Assembly (NCBI GenBank): GCA_945874515.1
Contig: CAMCHA010000033.1
Span: 1-10,662, forward strand
Direction: 5' to 3'
Length of the DNA stretch: 10,662 nt
From: Asaia bogorensis
GTDB lineage: Bacteria; Pseudomonadota; Alphaproteobacteria; Acetobacterales; Acetobacteraceae
Made by a program: the position numbers and the translations under genes. Below are positions 1 through 9,952 of this stretch, piece by piece (the first letter of the stretch is position 1; each line of letters opens with the position of its first letter). A model generated the notes under the pieces. It was not told the DNA's origin, made no database searches, and was given only the letters and a program-made list of their open reading frames with translations.

Positions 1-585
1 CCCGTTGGAATGAACGCCCGAAGACCCAAGCCCGATCAGCACATCCCCCGCTATAACGGGGCGCGGCAAAAGCTGGCCGCGTTCGGCGGCACCCACGGAA
101 AACCCGGCCAAATCGTAATCATCCGCGGCATACATCCCCGGCATCTCAGCCGTTTCGCCCCCCACCAGGGCGCAGCCCGCTTGCCGGCAGCCTTCCGCAA
201 TGCCCGCAATCACCGCCCGCGCCTGATCAAGCTGAAGCTTCCCAGTCGCGAAATAATCCAGGAAAAACAGGGGTTCAGCGCCCTGCACCACCAGATCATT
301 CACGCACATCGCCACCAAATCAATGCCAACCGTATCGTGAATGCCCGCGTCAATCGCCACGCGCAGCTTGGTGCCAACACCATCGGTGGACGAAACCAGC
401 ACCGGGTCCTTGAACCCGGCCGCCTTCGGGTCAAACAGGGCGCCGAAGCCCCCAAGGCCCCCCATCACGCCAGACCGGTTCGTGGAGCGCGCCAGAGGTT
501 TGATGGCCTCAACCAGGGCGTCGCCGGCCTCAATATCCACGCCCGCATCGCGGTAGGTGAGGCTTTGGGAATTGGAACTGGTCAG
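1..585 (-). CDS. purM: Phosphoribosylformylglycinamidine cyclo-ligase (AIR synthetase), N-terminal part, cut by window edge
   Basis: PurM catalyses the ATP-dependent ring closure of formylglycinamidine ribonucleotide to aminoimidazole ribonucleotide, step 5 of cytoplasmic purine synthesis. The visible 195 codons carry family hallmarks: [10 protein letters not shown] near residues 9-18, the glycine-rich [10 protein letters not shown] (42-51), [10 protein letters not shown] (66-75), [19 protein letters not shown] (93-111), [11 protein letters not shown] (142-152) and [11 protein letters not shown] at the window edge. The family is about 345-355 residues long, so roughly 45% is missing on the left. 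No ATG, GTG or TTG lies in frame before the conserved [10 protein letters not shown] block. The best start is a CTG at 585-583, which has a GGAGG ribosome site (595-591) exactly 5 bases upstream. The next conventional start, a GTG, would remove conserved residues. Identity is secure; the CTG start is inferred. The gene is divergent from the 648-7497 operon. Confidence 0.95.
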   Translation of the reverse strand, partial: MTSSNSQSLTYRDAGVDIEAGDALVEAIKPLARSTNRSGVMGGLGGFGALFDPKAAGFKDPVLVSSTDGVGTKLRVAIDAGIHDTVGIDLVAMCVNDLVVQGAEPLFFLDYFATGKLQLDQARAVIAGIAEGCRQAGCALVGGETAEMPGMYAADDYDLAGFSVGAAERGQLLPRPVIAGDVLIGLGSSGVHSNG

Positions 586-647
586 GGCGACCTCCGATTT
601 GATACAATGAGCGTCGTAATAGCGTCGTGAAGAGTAAAAGGAAGACT
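586..647. promoter_or_regulatory. Divergent promoter/operator region between purM and the polyphosphate operon, with tandem direct repeat
   Basis: Sixty-two bases separate two divergent start codons, so promoters for both genes should lie here or reach into the coding ends. The clearest element is a perfect direct repeat AGCGTCGT at 610-617 and 621-628, period 11 bases (one helical turn), with spacer AAT. The same-face tandem spacing resembles response-regulator sites; each copy keeps the GTC and final T of the PhoB-box heptamer CTGTCAT (4 of 7 positions), so PhoB is only a guess. AT-rich stretches such as TTGATA (599-604) are present, but I could not place a convincing -35/-10 pair on either strand. 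Confidence 0.4.
591..595 (-). promoter_or_regulatory. Ribosome binding site of purM
   Basis: A perfect GGAGG on the minus strand, 5 bases before the CTG proposed as the purM start. It decides that start: it is not usefully spaced for any ATG, GTG or TTG in the purM frame. The other two minus-strand frames here do not encode PurM sequence. Confidence 0.7.
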
Positions 648-1361
648 ATGATGACAAAAAACCACGCTTGGCGGATGGTGGGAAAGAAACATGTGGTGGC
701 GGCTTTCGCAAGCTTCTGGCTTGTCCTTGCCTCCCTGCCCGCAGCTGCGCAGATCAGCGACATGAGAGCGCTGACCCAGCGTGGCGTGCCGGCGCAAGCA
801 ACGGCGGAAAATGGCGTGGTGGCACAAGAACGTGCCTTCGCTGCCGGGCGCCGCGCCGCCTGGGATCGCATTCAGAGCATGGTCAATGCTCCGCGCCGCC
901 CAACCGATGCGGAACTTGATCGCATGGTGCGGTCCATTGTGATCGAACAGGAAACCACCGGCCCGCAGCGTTATACTGGCCGGATGACCATCCAATTCGA
1001 TGCCGAAGCAGTGCAAAGCTTCGCCGAAAGTGGCGAAGTGCGCGCTGCGACTCGGCCATCCAGAACGGCTTCCGAAGCGCAAGGCAATGTCACGCCACCC
1101 ACACCGGTATTGGCGTCTTTGGAAGCTGTGGCGCGTTATGGATCGCTCAACGAATGGCTGGAAATCCGCCGGCGTCTGATTGCTGCGGGTGCCAAGCTTG
1201 ATGTCACGGCGATTACCACGGATCGCGCGCATCTGAACCTTGGGTTGCGTGTGCCGGTTGGCTTGGCGCCAGAAACCTTCGGTCAACACGGTTTGCAGCT
1301 TGCACCAGGCACTGGCACGCGGAATGATCAATGGCGGCTTGGCCTTGCCGGACGGTCCTGA
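648..1361 (+). CDS. Secreted DUF2066-family protein
   Basis: A 237-residue protein of unknown function that begins with a typical Sec signal: a basic stretch (residues 1-15, with R9, K13 and K14), a hydrophobic core (about 16-30) and an A-x-A cleavage site near residues 32-34 (PAAA|Q). Export to the periplasm is therefore expected. The mature part has the look of DUF2066: an early block with GVPAQATAENGVVAQERAFA followed by an Ala/Arg-rich helix and the strand YTGRMTIQFD (109-118). A C-terminal block, about residues 168-205, is rich in LNLGLRVP-like strand residues. I recognised the family from pattern only. Start choice: the ATG at 648 (or 651) has an AGGA-type ribosome site at 639-642. A GTG at 627 is also in frame but lacks one and would put part of the 11-base repeat in the coding region. 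It is first in the operon, and its last 38 bases overlap the next gene. Confidence 0.75.
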   Translation: MMTKNHAWRMVGKKHVVAAFASFWLVLASLPAAAQISDMRALTQRGVPAQATAENGVVAQERAFAAGRRAAWDRIQSMVNAPRRPTDAELDRMVRSIVIEQETTGPQRYTGRMTIQFDAEAVQSFAESGEVRAATRPSRTASEAQGNVTPPTPVLASLEAVARYGSLNEWLEIRRRLIAAGAKLDVTAITTDRAHLNLGLRVPVGLAPETFGQHGLQLAPGTGTRNDQWRLGLAGRS

Positions 1362-1950
1362 TCTTCGCCACTTGCAACAAACCCCGCCCCATCTGGCGGA
1401 GGCAGGGCTATTCACCCTGCCCAATCTGATCACGCTCGCGCGGCTTTGCGCCGTGCCAGCGGCAATTTGGCTGATGTTGCAGCACCGGCTTGATCTTGCC
1501 TTTCTGGTTTTCATCGGCGCGGGAATTTCTGATGCGCTGGATGGCTGGATTGCACGGGCCTGGAATGCGCGGTCCCAACTTGGTGCCGTGCTGGATCCCA
1601 TCGCGGATAAGGCTTTGCTGGTTTCGGTTTATGTGACGCTGGCGGCGATTGGCGTGCTGCCGGATTGGCTGGCGATTTTGGTGGTGTTTCGCGATTTGCT
1701 GATTGTGGGCGGTGTCTTGGTGCTTTGGGCGGTTGGACTGCCGCCACGCATCAAACCGATTTTCATTTCCAAGGCGAATACGGCGGTACAGATTCTATTG
1801 GCCGCCCTTGTGCTGCTGCTGGCGGGTTTTGGCTTCAGCGCGCCCGTGCTGCTAGAGGTGTTGATCTGGCTTGTAGCGGCAACAACTTTTGCCTCAGGTG
1901 CCGCTTATGTTGTGCAGGCGGCGCGGCGCACCACCGGCTGGAGCGCATGA
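1324..1950 (+). CDS. CDP-alcohol phosphatidyltransferase family protein (PgsA-like)
   Basis: A 208-residue integral membrane enzyme that transfers a phosphatidyl group from a CDP-alcohol, normally CDP-diacylglycerol, to a hydroxyl acceptor. The full catalytic signature D-x2-D-G-x2-A-R-x8-G-x3-D-x3-D is present and intact: D70, D73, G74, A77, R78, G87, D91, D95. The segment TLPNLITLARL (31-41) is the usual N-terminal motif of phosphatidylglycerophosphate synthases, and hydrophobic segments follow at about 45-68, 97-132 and 150-195. The acceptor (glycerol-3-phosphate, phosphatidylglycerol or another) cannot be read from the sequence, so no gene symbol is given. ATG 1324 is used as start; it overlaps the preceding gene by 38 bases and has only a weak upstream GCGGA. 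The stop overlaps the next gene's ATG (ATGA), suggesting translational coupling. Confidence 0.88.
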   Translation: MINGGLALPDGPDLRHLQQTPPHLAEAGLFTLPNLITLARLCAVPAAIWLMLQHRLDLAFLVFIGAGISDALDGWIARAWNARSQLGAVLDPIADKALLVSVYVTLAAIGVLPDWLAILVVFRDLLIVGGVLVLWAVGLPPRIKPIFISKANTAVQILLAALVLLLAGFGFSAPVLLEVLIWLVAATTFASGAAYVVQAARRTTGWSA

Positions 1951-3086
1951 CAGATCAGCGCTCACCCGTGGCCGCACGGCCTGCCAACACGTCGCCTTCG
2001 GCACCGCGCACTGCCACGCGCGGGCAACGTTGGGGGTTGTTTCTTGGTTTTGGTATCGCGCTGCTTTTCTGTCTTTGGTTATTCCAGGGTATTCTGACGC
2101 CCTTCGTGCTGGCCGCAACCATTGCGTATTTTCTGGACCCCTTGGCCACGCGCTTAGCGCGGCTTGGCCTGCCGCGCGGCCTTGGCGCCTTTTTGCTGAT
2201 AACGCTGCTTGCCGCCATTACGCTGATTGCGCTGCTGCTGCTTTATCCGCTGATCCTGGCGCAGCTTGGCGTGCTGGTGCAGCGCCTGCCAGCCTATGTC
2301 GCTGGTATTGGTCAGGCCTTGCGTGATTTGTTGACCAGGCTGGAAGACGCGCTGGGCCCAGACATGCTGGATCAGCGCTTGCGAGAATTGGCGATCAACC
2401 AGGCGGCGTCCATGCTGTCCTGGCTGGGCGGCGCGGCCTCACGCCTGATTGGCGGCGGCTTTGCGCTATTCAGCGTTTTCACCTTTGTGGTGGTGACACC
2501 GGTTGTCGCCTTTTACCTGCTGCGTGATTGGCCCGCCATGCTGACGCGCATTGAAAGCTGGCTGCCGCGGCGCAGTGCCAATGTATTCCGGCAAATCGCG
2601 CGCGATACGGACCGCGTGCTTTCCGCCTGGCTGCGCGGGCAATTGTTGTGTTGCCTCGGGCTTGGCATTTTCTATGCCTTCGCGCTGCATTTGGCAGGGC
2701 TGGAGCTTGGCATCACCATCGGGATCATGTCGGGCTTCCTGACCTTCATTCCTTATGTCGGTTCCATGACGGGTTTCGCGACCGCCGTGCTACTTGCCAT
2801 CGGGCAATTCGGATCCTGGCAGGAAGTGCTGGTGATTGTGGCGATTTTCGTGATTGGCCAGGGGATCGAAGGCTACGTCATCTATCCCTATCTGCTCGGC
2901 AATCGGGTGGAGTTGCACGCGGTTTGGGTGATTTTCGCGCTATTCGCCGGTGGGGTGGCTTTTGGTTTTCTGGGCGTGCTGCTGGCGGTGCCCATGGCGG
3001 CCGCGATTGGTGTGGTGACGCGCTATTGGCTGCGCCGCTATCTGGAAAGCCCGCTTTATCTTGATCCGCCACGGACCGGACATTGA
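1947..3086 (+). CDS. AI-2E/PerM-family transmembrane transporter
   Basis: A 379-residue polytopic inner-membrane protein of the AI-2E exporter-like family (PF01594; COG0628, PerM/TqsA). Family members have been linked to autoinducer-2 export or Na+/H+ antiport; the substrate here is unknown. Family features seen: an N-terminal hairpin with LTPFVLAATIAYFLDPL (50-66), an amphipathic soluble-looking middle (about 110-165), TPVVAFYLLRDW (184-195), the conserved DRVLSAWLRGQL (222-233), the glycine/proline segment FLTFIPYVGS (264-273), and the C-terminal NRVELHAVWVIFALFAGG...GFLGVLLAVP (319-349). Around seven to eight hydrophobic segments are visible. The start is the ATG in an ATGA overlap with the phosphatidyltransferase stop. 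The first 27 residues are hydrophilic and Ala/Pro/Arg-rich. The stop shares one base with the hda start. Confidence 0.92.
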   Translation: MTDQRSPVAARPANTSPSAPRTATRGQRWGLFLGFGIALLFCLWLFQGILTPFVLAATIAYFLDPLATRLARLGLPRGLGAFLLITLLAAITLIALLLLYPLILAQLGVLVQRLPAYVAGIGQALRDLLTRLEDALGPDMLDQRLRELAINQAASMLSWLGGAASRLIGGGFALFSVFTFVVVTPVVAFYLLRDWPAMLTRIESWLPRRSANVFRQIARDTDRVLSAWLRGQLLCCLGLGIFYAFALHLAGLELGITIGIMSGFLTFIPYVGSMTGFATAVLLAIGQFGSWQEVLVIVAIFVIGQGIEGYVIYPYLLGNRVELHAVWVIFALFAGGVAFGFLGVLLAVPMAAAIGVVTRYWLRRYLESPLYLDPPRTGH

Positions 3087-3808
3087 TGCGCCAATTGGCC
3101 CTGCCGCTGCCCATCGCGGCTTCCTTTGACGCGCGCGATGTAATTGCGGATGCCAGCAATGAAGCCGCGCGAAGCTGGCTGGCGCAACCCGATACCTGGC
3201 CACTCGGCCGGCTGGCGCTATATGGCGAAGCGGGCGTGGGCAAGACGCATCTGGCGCGCGCCGCTGCCACGCGTTTTGGTTGGCGCTGGCTGGATGGCAT
3301 GGGCTTGCGCGGCCTGCCCGCCCCCGCCCCCCAGGGCAATATGATTGATAATGCGGATTGCGTGGCAGATGAGGCGGCGCTTTTGCATCTGATCAATCTT
3401 TGCGCCGAACGAGACGAGGCACTGCTACTGATAGGGCGTGAGGCGCCAGCGCGCTGGCCAGTGCGCCTGCCTGATCTGGCCAGCCGTTTGCGCGCCACAC
3501 AGGCGGTGGGCATCGGCCCGGCATCGGATGCGCTGCTGCGGGCCTTGCTCGGCAAATTTTTCGCTGATCGGCAATTGCGGGTCGAGCCCGATGTGCAAGC
3601 CTGGTTGCTCACGCGCTTGCCGCGCGATGCGGCAAGCCTTGCTGAAGCCGTGGCGCGGCTGGATCACGCGGCACTTGGCATGGGGGGGCGCATCACGCGC
3701 CCATTGGCGCGGCTGGCCCTTGATGGCTGGCTGGCAGAACAGGGCATTTGTGAAGTTTCCGAGACTGAGCGGCGCCCACCCTCGCCTTCCCTGCCCCCTC
3801 TGCTATAA
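3086..3808 (+). CDS. hda: Hda/HdaA-type AAA+ regulator of DnaA (regulatory inactivation)
   Basis: A 240-residue DnaA-related ATPase. Hda, bound to the DNA-loaded sliding clamp, stimulates hydrolysis of ATP on DnaA and so prevents re-initiation. Evidence: QLALPL at residues 3-8 matches the beta-clamp-binding motif of Hda (QLSLPL type). The Walker A motif GEAGVGKT (47-54) is canonical. A Walker B-like MIDNAD (86-91) has an Asn where DnaA has a second Asp, as in Escherichia coli Hda (VCIDN). LPDLASRL (128-135), with R134 in the arginine-finger position, matches E. coli Hda exactly. There is no DNA-binding domain IV, as expected for Hda rather than DnaA. The C-terminal 20 residues are Pro/Ser-rich and poorly conserved in style. 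Start: ATG 3086 overlaps the preceding stop by one base (TGATG). A TTG at 3083 is also in frame but less likely. Confidence 0.9.
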   Translation: MRQLALPLPIAASFDARDVIADASNEAARSWLAQPDTWPLGRLALYGEAGVGKTHLARAAATRFGWRWLDGMGLRGLPAPAPQGNMIDNADCVADEAALLHLINLCAERDEALLLIGREAPARWPVRLPDLASRLRATQAVGIGPASDALLRALLGKFFADRQLRVEPDVQAWLLTRLPRDAASLAEAVARLDHAALGMGGRITRPLARLALDGWLAEQGICEVSETERRPPSPSLPPLL

Positions 3809-3811
3809 AAT
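3804..3811 (+). promoter_or_regulatory. Possible -10 element for a leaderless ppk1 transcript
   Basis: TATAAAAT lies across the hda stop codon (TAA at 3806-3808), ending 6 bases before the ppk1 ATG. It stands out in GC-rich surroundings. No Shine-Dalgarno sequence precedes ppk1, and transcription initiated from this hexamer would begin at or next to the ATG. No good -35 hexamer is visible 16-18 bases upstream (CTCGCC region), so the call is tentative. Confidence 0.35.
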
Positions 3812-3817
3812 CATCTC

Positions 3818-5977
3818 ATGAGCGACATCATCCCCGATATCGAAGCCTTCCCGCTGGCGGAAAGCCCAGCGCGTTTCAGCAATCGGGAGCTTTCGTGGCT
3901 CGCCTTCAATCAGCGTGTGCTGGAAGAAGCGAGCAATGCGCGCCACCCGCTGCTGGAACGGCTACGCTATGTCGCGATTTCGGCAAACAACCTTGATGAA
4001 TTCTATTCCGTGCGCGTCGCGGGTCTGGTGGGGCAGGATCGCGCCGGGGTGGTCACACCATCGCCCGAAGGCCTGACGCCAGCGCAACAGCTTGCCGCCA
4101 TTCACGAACGCGCACGCGCTTTGATTGATGGTCAGCAGCAATCATGGCGGGACTTGCGCTCCATGCTGCGCGAAGCGCATCTGATGGTGGTGGATCGCCC
4201 CGACCTGACCGAGGCTGATAAGGAATGGCTGGGAGAATGGTTCATGGACCGGGTCTTCCCGGTGCTGACCCCCCTTGCCGTTGACCCCGCGCATCCCTTC
4301 CCCTTCATCGCCAATCTTGCACTTTGCATGGTTTTCAAGCTGGTGCGCGAAGAAGATGGCGGCACCATGCGGGCGCTTTTGCCACTGCCGCCGCAGGTGG
4401 AGCGCTTCATCCGCCTGCCATCGCGCCGCAGTGCGGGGGCAATCCGCTTCGTGCTGCTGGAAGATGTGATCCTGCTGTTCCTGGATCGGCTTTTCCCCGG
4501 CTTCATCATGGCGGAAAGCGGCCTGTTTCGCCTGATCCGCGACACGGATGTGGAATTCGAAGAAGAAGCCGAAGACCTTGTCCGTTCCTATGAAAGCGCT
4601 TTGAAGCGCCGCCGGCGCGGGCGCGCCATCCAGCTTTCTGTCACCGCCTATACGCCCCCCGATATGCTGGATTTCGTCGCCGAGGAATTGGATGCGCCGC
4701 GGTCAGAAGTGTTCGTGGTGGATGGCTTGCTTGGGCTTTCCGATCTGACGCAATTGATCGTGGATGACCGGCCCGATCTGCTGTTCACGCCCTATACGCC
4801 GCGCTTTCCCGAACGCATCCTGGATTTCGGTGGCGATTGCTTTGCTGCCATCCGCGCCAAGGATATTGTGGTGCATCACCCCTATGAATCCTTTGATGTG
4901 GTGGTGCAATTTCTTAGGCAGGCTGCGCGCGACCCGAATGTGATCGCGATAAAGCAGACGCTTTATCGCACCACGCGCGACAGCCCGATTGTCAAGGCGC
5001 TGATTGAAGCCGCCGAAGCCGGCAAAAGCGTCACCGGCATTATTGAGTTGAAGGCGCGTTTTGATGAAGAACGCAACATCGCGCTCGCCCGCGAATTGGA
5101 AGCCGCCGGCGTGCAGACGGTATATGGATTTGTGGAATTGAAAACCCACGCCAAGGTAAGTTTGGTGGTGCGGCGTGAAGGGCAAGCTTTGCGATCCTAT
5201 GCGCATTTCGGAACGGGCAATTACCATCCCGTCACCGCGCGCATCTATACTGATCTTTCCTATTTCACCGCCGATCCAGCGCTGACCCGCGATGCCGCCA
5301 AGCTGTTCAATTACATGACCGGTTATGCACGGCCGGAGACGATGGAAAAGCTGGCATTCTCGCCACTCACCACGCGACCAACTTTGCTCGCGCTGATCCG
5401 CCAGGAAATCACCTTCGCCAAGGAAGGCAAGCCGGCGGCGATTTGGATCAAGATGAATTCGCTGGTAGATGAAACACTGATTGATGCGCTGTATGAGGCT
5501 TCAAAGGCCGGCGTGAAGGTGGATGCCATTGTGCGCGGCATTTGCTGCTTGCGCCCGGGCGTGCCGGGGCTTTCGGACAATATTCGCGTCAAATCGATTG
5601 TCGGGCGCTTTTTGGAACATTCGCGCATTTGCATATTCGGCAATGGGCATCGTCTGCCATCGCGTCGCGCCAAGATTTATATTTCCTCCGCCGATTGGAT
5701 GGCGCGGAATATGGATTGGCGCGTGGAAACCATGGTGCCGGTAGAAAACGCCACCGTGCATGCGCAAGTGCTAGATCAAATCATGGTAATCAATCTGAAG
5801 GATACGCTGCAAAGCTGGCAGCTTGGCCCGGATGGTCATTGGGCGCGGATTGAGGCACCCGAAAATGGCGTCTCAGCGCATGAGTATTTCATGACCAACC
5901 CATCACTTTCCGGCCGCGGCAGCGCGTTGGCCCGTGCGCCGCGCCGCCAGCGGCAGGATCGTGTGAAGCAGGATTGA
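3818..5977 (+). CDS. ppk1: Polyphosphate kinase 1
   Basis: A 719-residue membrane-associated enzyme that reversibly polymerises the gamma-phosphate of ATP into inorganic polyphosphate. All four PPK1 domains appear in order: N-terminal ([19 protein letters not shown], 20-38), head (about 130-330), and the two phospholipase D-like catalytic domains (about 345-700). Key residues are present: H444 in LKTHAK, the autophosphorylated histidine (E. coli H435); H601 in FLEHSR (E. coli H592); and R384 (LYR) and R414 (KARFDEERN), corresponding to E. coli R375 and R405. All four differ by a constant offset of 9, which argues for an intact core. The [13 protein letters not shown] block (623-635) is also typical. 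Length matches the family, with a short Arg-rich C-terminal tail. It lies 9 bases after hda, has no clear ribosome site, and its stop overlaps the ppx start (TGATG). Confidence 0.98.
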   Translation: MSDIIPDIEAFPLAESPARFSNRELSWLAFNQRVLEEASNARHPLLERLRYVAISANNLDEFYSVRVAGLVGQDRAGVVTPSPEGLTPAQQLAAIHERARALIDGQQQSWRDLRSMLREAHLMVVDRPDLTEADKEWLGEWFMDRVFPVLTPLAVDPAHPFPFIANLALCMVFKLVREEDGGTMRALLPLPPQVERFIRLPSRRSAGAIRFVLLEDVILLFLDRLFPGFIMAESGLFRLIRDTDVEFEEEAEDLVRSYESALKRRRRGRAIQLSVTAYTPPDMLDFVAEELDAPRSEVFVVDGLLGLSDLTQLIVDDRPDLLFTPYTPRFPERILDFGGDCFAAIRAKDIVVHHPYESFDVVVQFLRQAARDPNVIAIKQTLYRTTRDSPIVKALIEAAEAGKSVTGIIELKARFDEERNIALARELEAAGVQTVYGFVELKTHAKVSLVVRREGQALRSYAHFGTGNYHPVTARIYTDLSYFTADPALTRDAAKLFNYMTGYARPETMEKLAFSPLTTRPTLLALIRQEITFAKEGKPAAIWIKMNSLVDETLIDALYEASKAGVKVDAIVRGICCLRPGVPGLSDNIRVKSIVGRFLEHSRICIFGNGHRLPSRRAKIYISSADWMARNMDWRVETMVPVENATVHAQVLDQIMVINLKDTLQSWQLGPDGHWARIEAPENGVSAHEYFMTNPSLSGRGSALARAPRRQRQDRVKQD

Positions 5978-7497
5978 TGGATGGCGCCGATCTACGCGCG
6001 CAAGCGGGCTTTGCCAGCATGACCGCACGCTGCGGCGTGGTGGATTTAGGTTCCAATTCCGTACGCCTAGTTGTCTTTGAAGGGCGCGGGCGCAATCCTG
6101 TTGCCATCTTCAACGAAAAAGCCGTGCTGGGGCTCGGCCGCGGGCTGCATGATACAGGGCAGCTCAATGCGGATGCGGTGGACCAGGCACTCACCATCAT
6201 GCAGCGCTATCATGCGGTAGCGCGGGCCATGGGCGCCGATCCGCTCGAAGTTCTGGCGACCGCCGCGGTGCGTGATTCGTCCAATGGCGCGGCCTTTGTT
6301 GCCGCACTTGGTGAAAGAATGCCCGGCGTGCCGATCCATATCCTGACGGGGGATGAGGAAGCGCGGCTTTCCGCCCATGGCTTGCTGCTGGGCTTTCCGG
6401 GCGCGGATGGGCTGCTCGGCGATATTGGCGGTGGTTCCTTGGAACTGGTGGAACTCCATCAAGGTGAGCAAGGCAAAACCGGCAGCCTGCCCATTGGCAC
6501 CATTCGCCTCGCGGATCGCGCGAAGGGCGATATTGGCAAGGCGCGCGCGATTGTCATGGAAGAACTGGCGCGCATGCCCTGGGCGCATAGCGCATCTGGG
6601 CGGGACTTGTATCTTGTGGGCGGCGCCTGGCGCGCCATGGCGCGCATGCATATGGCGCAAACCGGCTATCCGCTTTCCATTGTGCATCATTACGCGCTGA
6701 CGCGCGAAGAAGCGCGTGATCTTTCCGGTGTATTGATGGCGGCCACGCGGCGCACGCTGGAACGCATGCCCGGCGCGTCCAGCAAGCGCCTGGCTGATCT
6801 GCCCTTCGCCGCCCTGGTGCTGCGCCGGCTGCTGCGCGCCAGCGGTGCGCGCCGCGTTATCTTCAGCGCCAATGGCCTGCGGGAAGGTTGGTATGCGCGG
6901 CTGATTGATGCGGCTGAGCGCAAGCGTGACCCGCTGCTGGCCGCATCGCGTGACATGTCGCTGCGCTTTGGGCGTGACCAAACCATGCCGCCGGCGCTTT
7001 TTGCCTGGACCGCGCCACTGTTTGAAGATGAGTCTCTGCTGGCGCTGGCTTTGCGTGAAGCCGCGTGTTGGGTGAGCGATATCGGCAGCCATGATCATCC
7101 GGATTATCGTGCTGAACACGCTTTTTTTCGTGTGCTGCGCCAGCCCGGTGTTGGCATTGACCATCATGGCCGCGCTTTCTTGGCCCTTGCCGCGGCCCTT
7201 CGGTACGAAGCGGAGGCGGAAGCGCCCTTCCTGCCCTCGGCGCGGTTGCTGTTGGATGTTGGCACGCTAAGGCGCGCGGAGATTTTGGGCGCAGCCTTCA
7301 GGCTTGCCTATACGCTTTCAGGCGGCACGCCCGTGTTGCTGGCGGGCACATCACTTGAACGCCGCGGTGGGCGGTTGATGCTGCGGCTTGTGGAAGGCAG
7401 TGGTGTTTTCGCGGGCGAAAGCGTGCTGCGCCGGCTTGAAACCCTGGCTGCGGCACTTGGGCTTGAATCAAGCGTGCAGGTGACGCAGCGCGGCTAG
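5977..7497 (+). CDS. ppx: Exopolyphosphatase / GppA-family phosphatase
   Basis: A 506-residue member of the ASKHA-fold Ppx/GppA family, which removes terminal phosphate from polyphosphate and in some members hydrolyses pppGpp. Motifs: phosphate loop 1 VVDLGSNSVRLVVFEG (21-36), TAAVRDSSN (95-103), the acidic GDEEARLS (125-132) holding the family's catalytic glutamate, phosphate loop 2 GDIGGGSLELVE (148-159), LYLVGGAWRA (211-220) and NGLREGWYARL (299-309). The C-terminal half is helical and contains a His/Asp-rich stretch around SDIGSHDHPDYRAEHAFF (367-384) in the position of the HD-like domain of long-form Ppx. Placement directly after ppk1 favours exopolyphosphatase over pppGpp phosphatase, but sequence alone does not settle it. 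Start: ATG 5977 overlaps the ppk1 stop (TGATG) with AGGA just upstream (3-base spacing). ATG 6019, just before the conserved core, is a credible alternative. Confidence 0.95.
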   Translation: MDGADLRAQAGFASMTARCGVVDLGSNSVRLVVFEGRGRNPVAIFNEKAVLGLGRGLHDTGQLNADAVDQALTIMQRYHAVARAMGADPLEVLATAAVRDSSNGAAFVAALGERMPGVPIHILTGDEEARLSAHGLLLGFPGADGLLGDIGGGSLELVELHQGEQGKTGSLPIGTIRLADRAKGDIGKARAIVMEELARMPWAHSASGRDLYLVGGAWRAMARMHMAQTGYPLSIVHHYALTREEARDLSGVLMAATRRTLERMPGASSKRLADLPFAALVLRRLLRASGARRVIFSANGLREGWYARLIDAAERKRDPLLAASRDMSLRFGRDQTMPPALFAWTAPLFEDESLLALALREAACWVSDIGSHDHPDYRAEHAFFRVLRQPGVGIDHHGRAFLALAAALRYEAEAEAPFLPSARLLLDVGTLRRAEILGAAFRLAYTLSGGTPVLLAGTSLERRGGRLMLRLVEGSGVFAGESVLRRLETLAAALGLESSVQVTQRG

Positions 7498-7498
7498 G

Positions 7499-7515
7499 GC
7501 GTGCTCCAGGCACGC
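7499..7515 (+). terminator. Weak hairpin after ppx (possible terminator)
   Basis: GCGTGC (7499-7504) and GCACGC (7510-7515) form a perfect 6-base-pair stem with loop TCCAG, two bases after the ppx stop. No T-run follows, so if it ends transcription it is not a classical Rho-independent terminator. Confidence 0.35.
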
Positions 7516-7557
7516 GGAGCCTTCGCCGATCAACTAATGAAAGGATTGCGCCGGGGC

Positions 7558-9915
<2,358 letters not shown>

Positions 9916-9921
9916 CACATT

Positions 9922-9926
9922 CTCCC
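9922..9926 (-). promoter_or_regulatory. Ribosome binding site of metY
   Basis: GGGAG on the minus strand, 6 bases before ATG 9915 but only 3 before the alternative GTG 9918. The spacing favours the ATG. Confidence 0.65.
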
Positions 9927-9928
9927 AT

Positions 9929-9952
9929 CCCGCTTGGCGTCAGGCGCGCGGG
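9929..9952 (-). other. Potential 5'-UTR hairpin next to the metY ribosome site
   Basis: In the metY mRNA sense, CCCGC (9952-9948) can pair with GCGGG (9933-9929). An inner GCG/CGC can stack on the first arm, giving an imperfect 8-pair stem with a short bulge. It ends two bases before the GGGAG ribosome site, so folding could affect access. It does not match a riboswitch class I recognise, and GC-rich DNA makes such stems common. Confidence 0.3.

Noticed and set aside
10..630. Plus-strand open frame of 206 codons over purM
   Set aside because: The minus strand encodes a clear PurM; the plus-strand product is low-complexity, Arg/His-rich shadow sequence.
582..1601. Long minus-strand open frame of 339 codons opposite the DUF2066 and phosphatidyltransferase genes
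   Set aside because: Its translation has no recognisable motif and a skewed Arg/Ser/His composition, while the plus strand gives a signal peptide and a perfect CDP-alcohol phosphatidyltransferase signature.
3341..3358. Defective Walker B in Hda (IDN instead of IDD)
   Set aside because: Escherichia coli Hda has the same IDN arrangement, so this is the family norm, not a broken site.
6067..7167. Minus-strand open frame of 366 codons within ppx
   Set aside because: Reflects the third-position GC bias of ppx; the protein is Gln/His/Arg-rich without domains, and ppx motifs are all intact on the plus strand.
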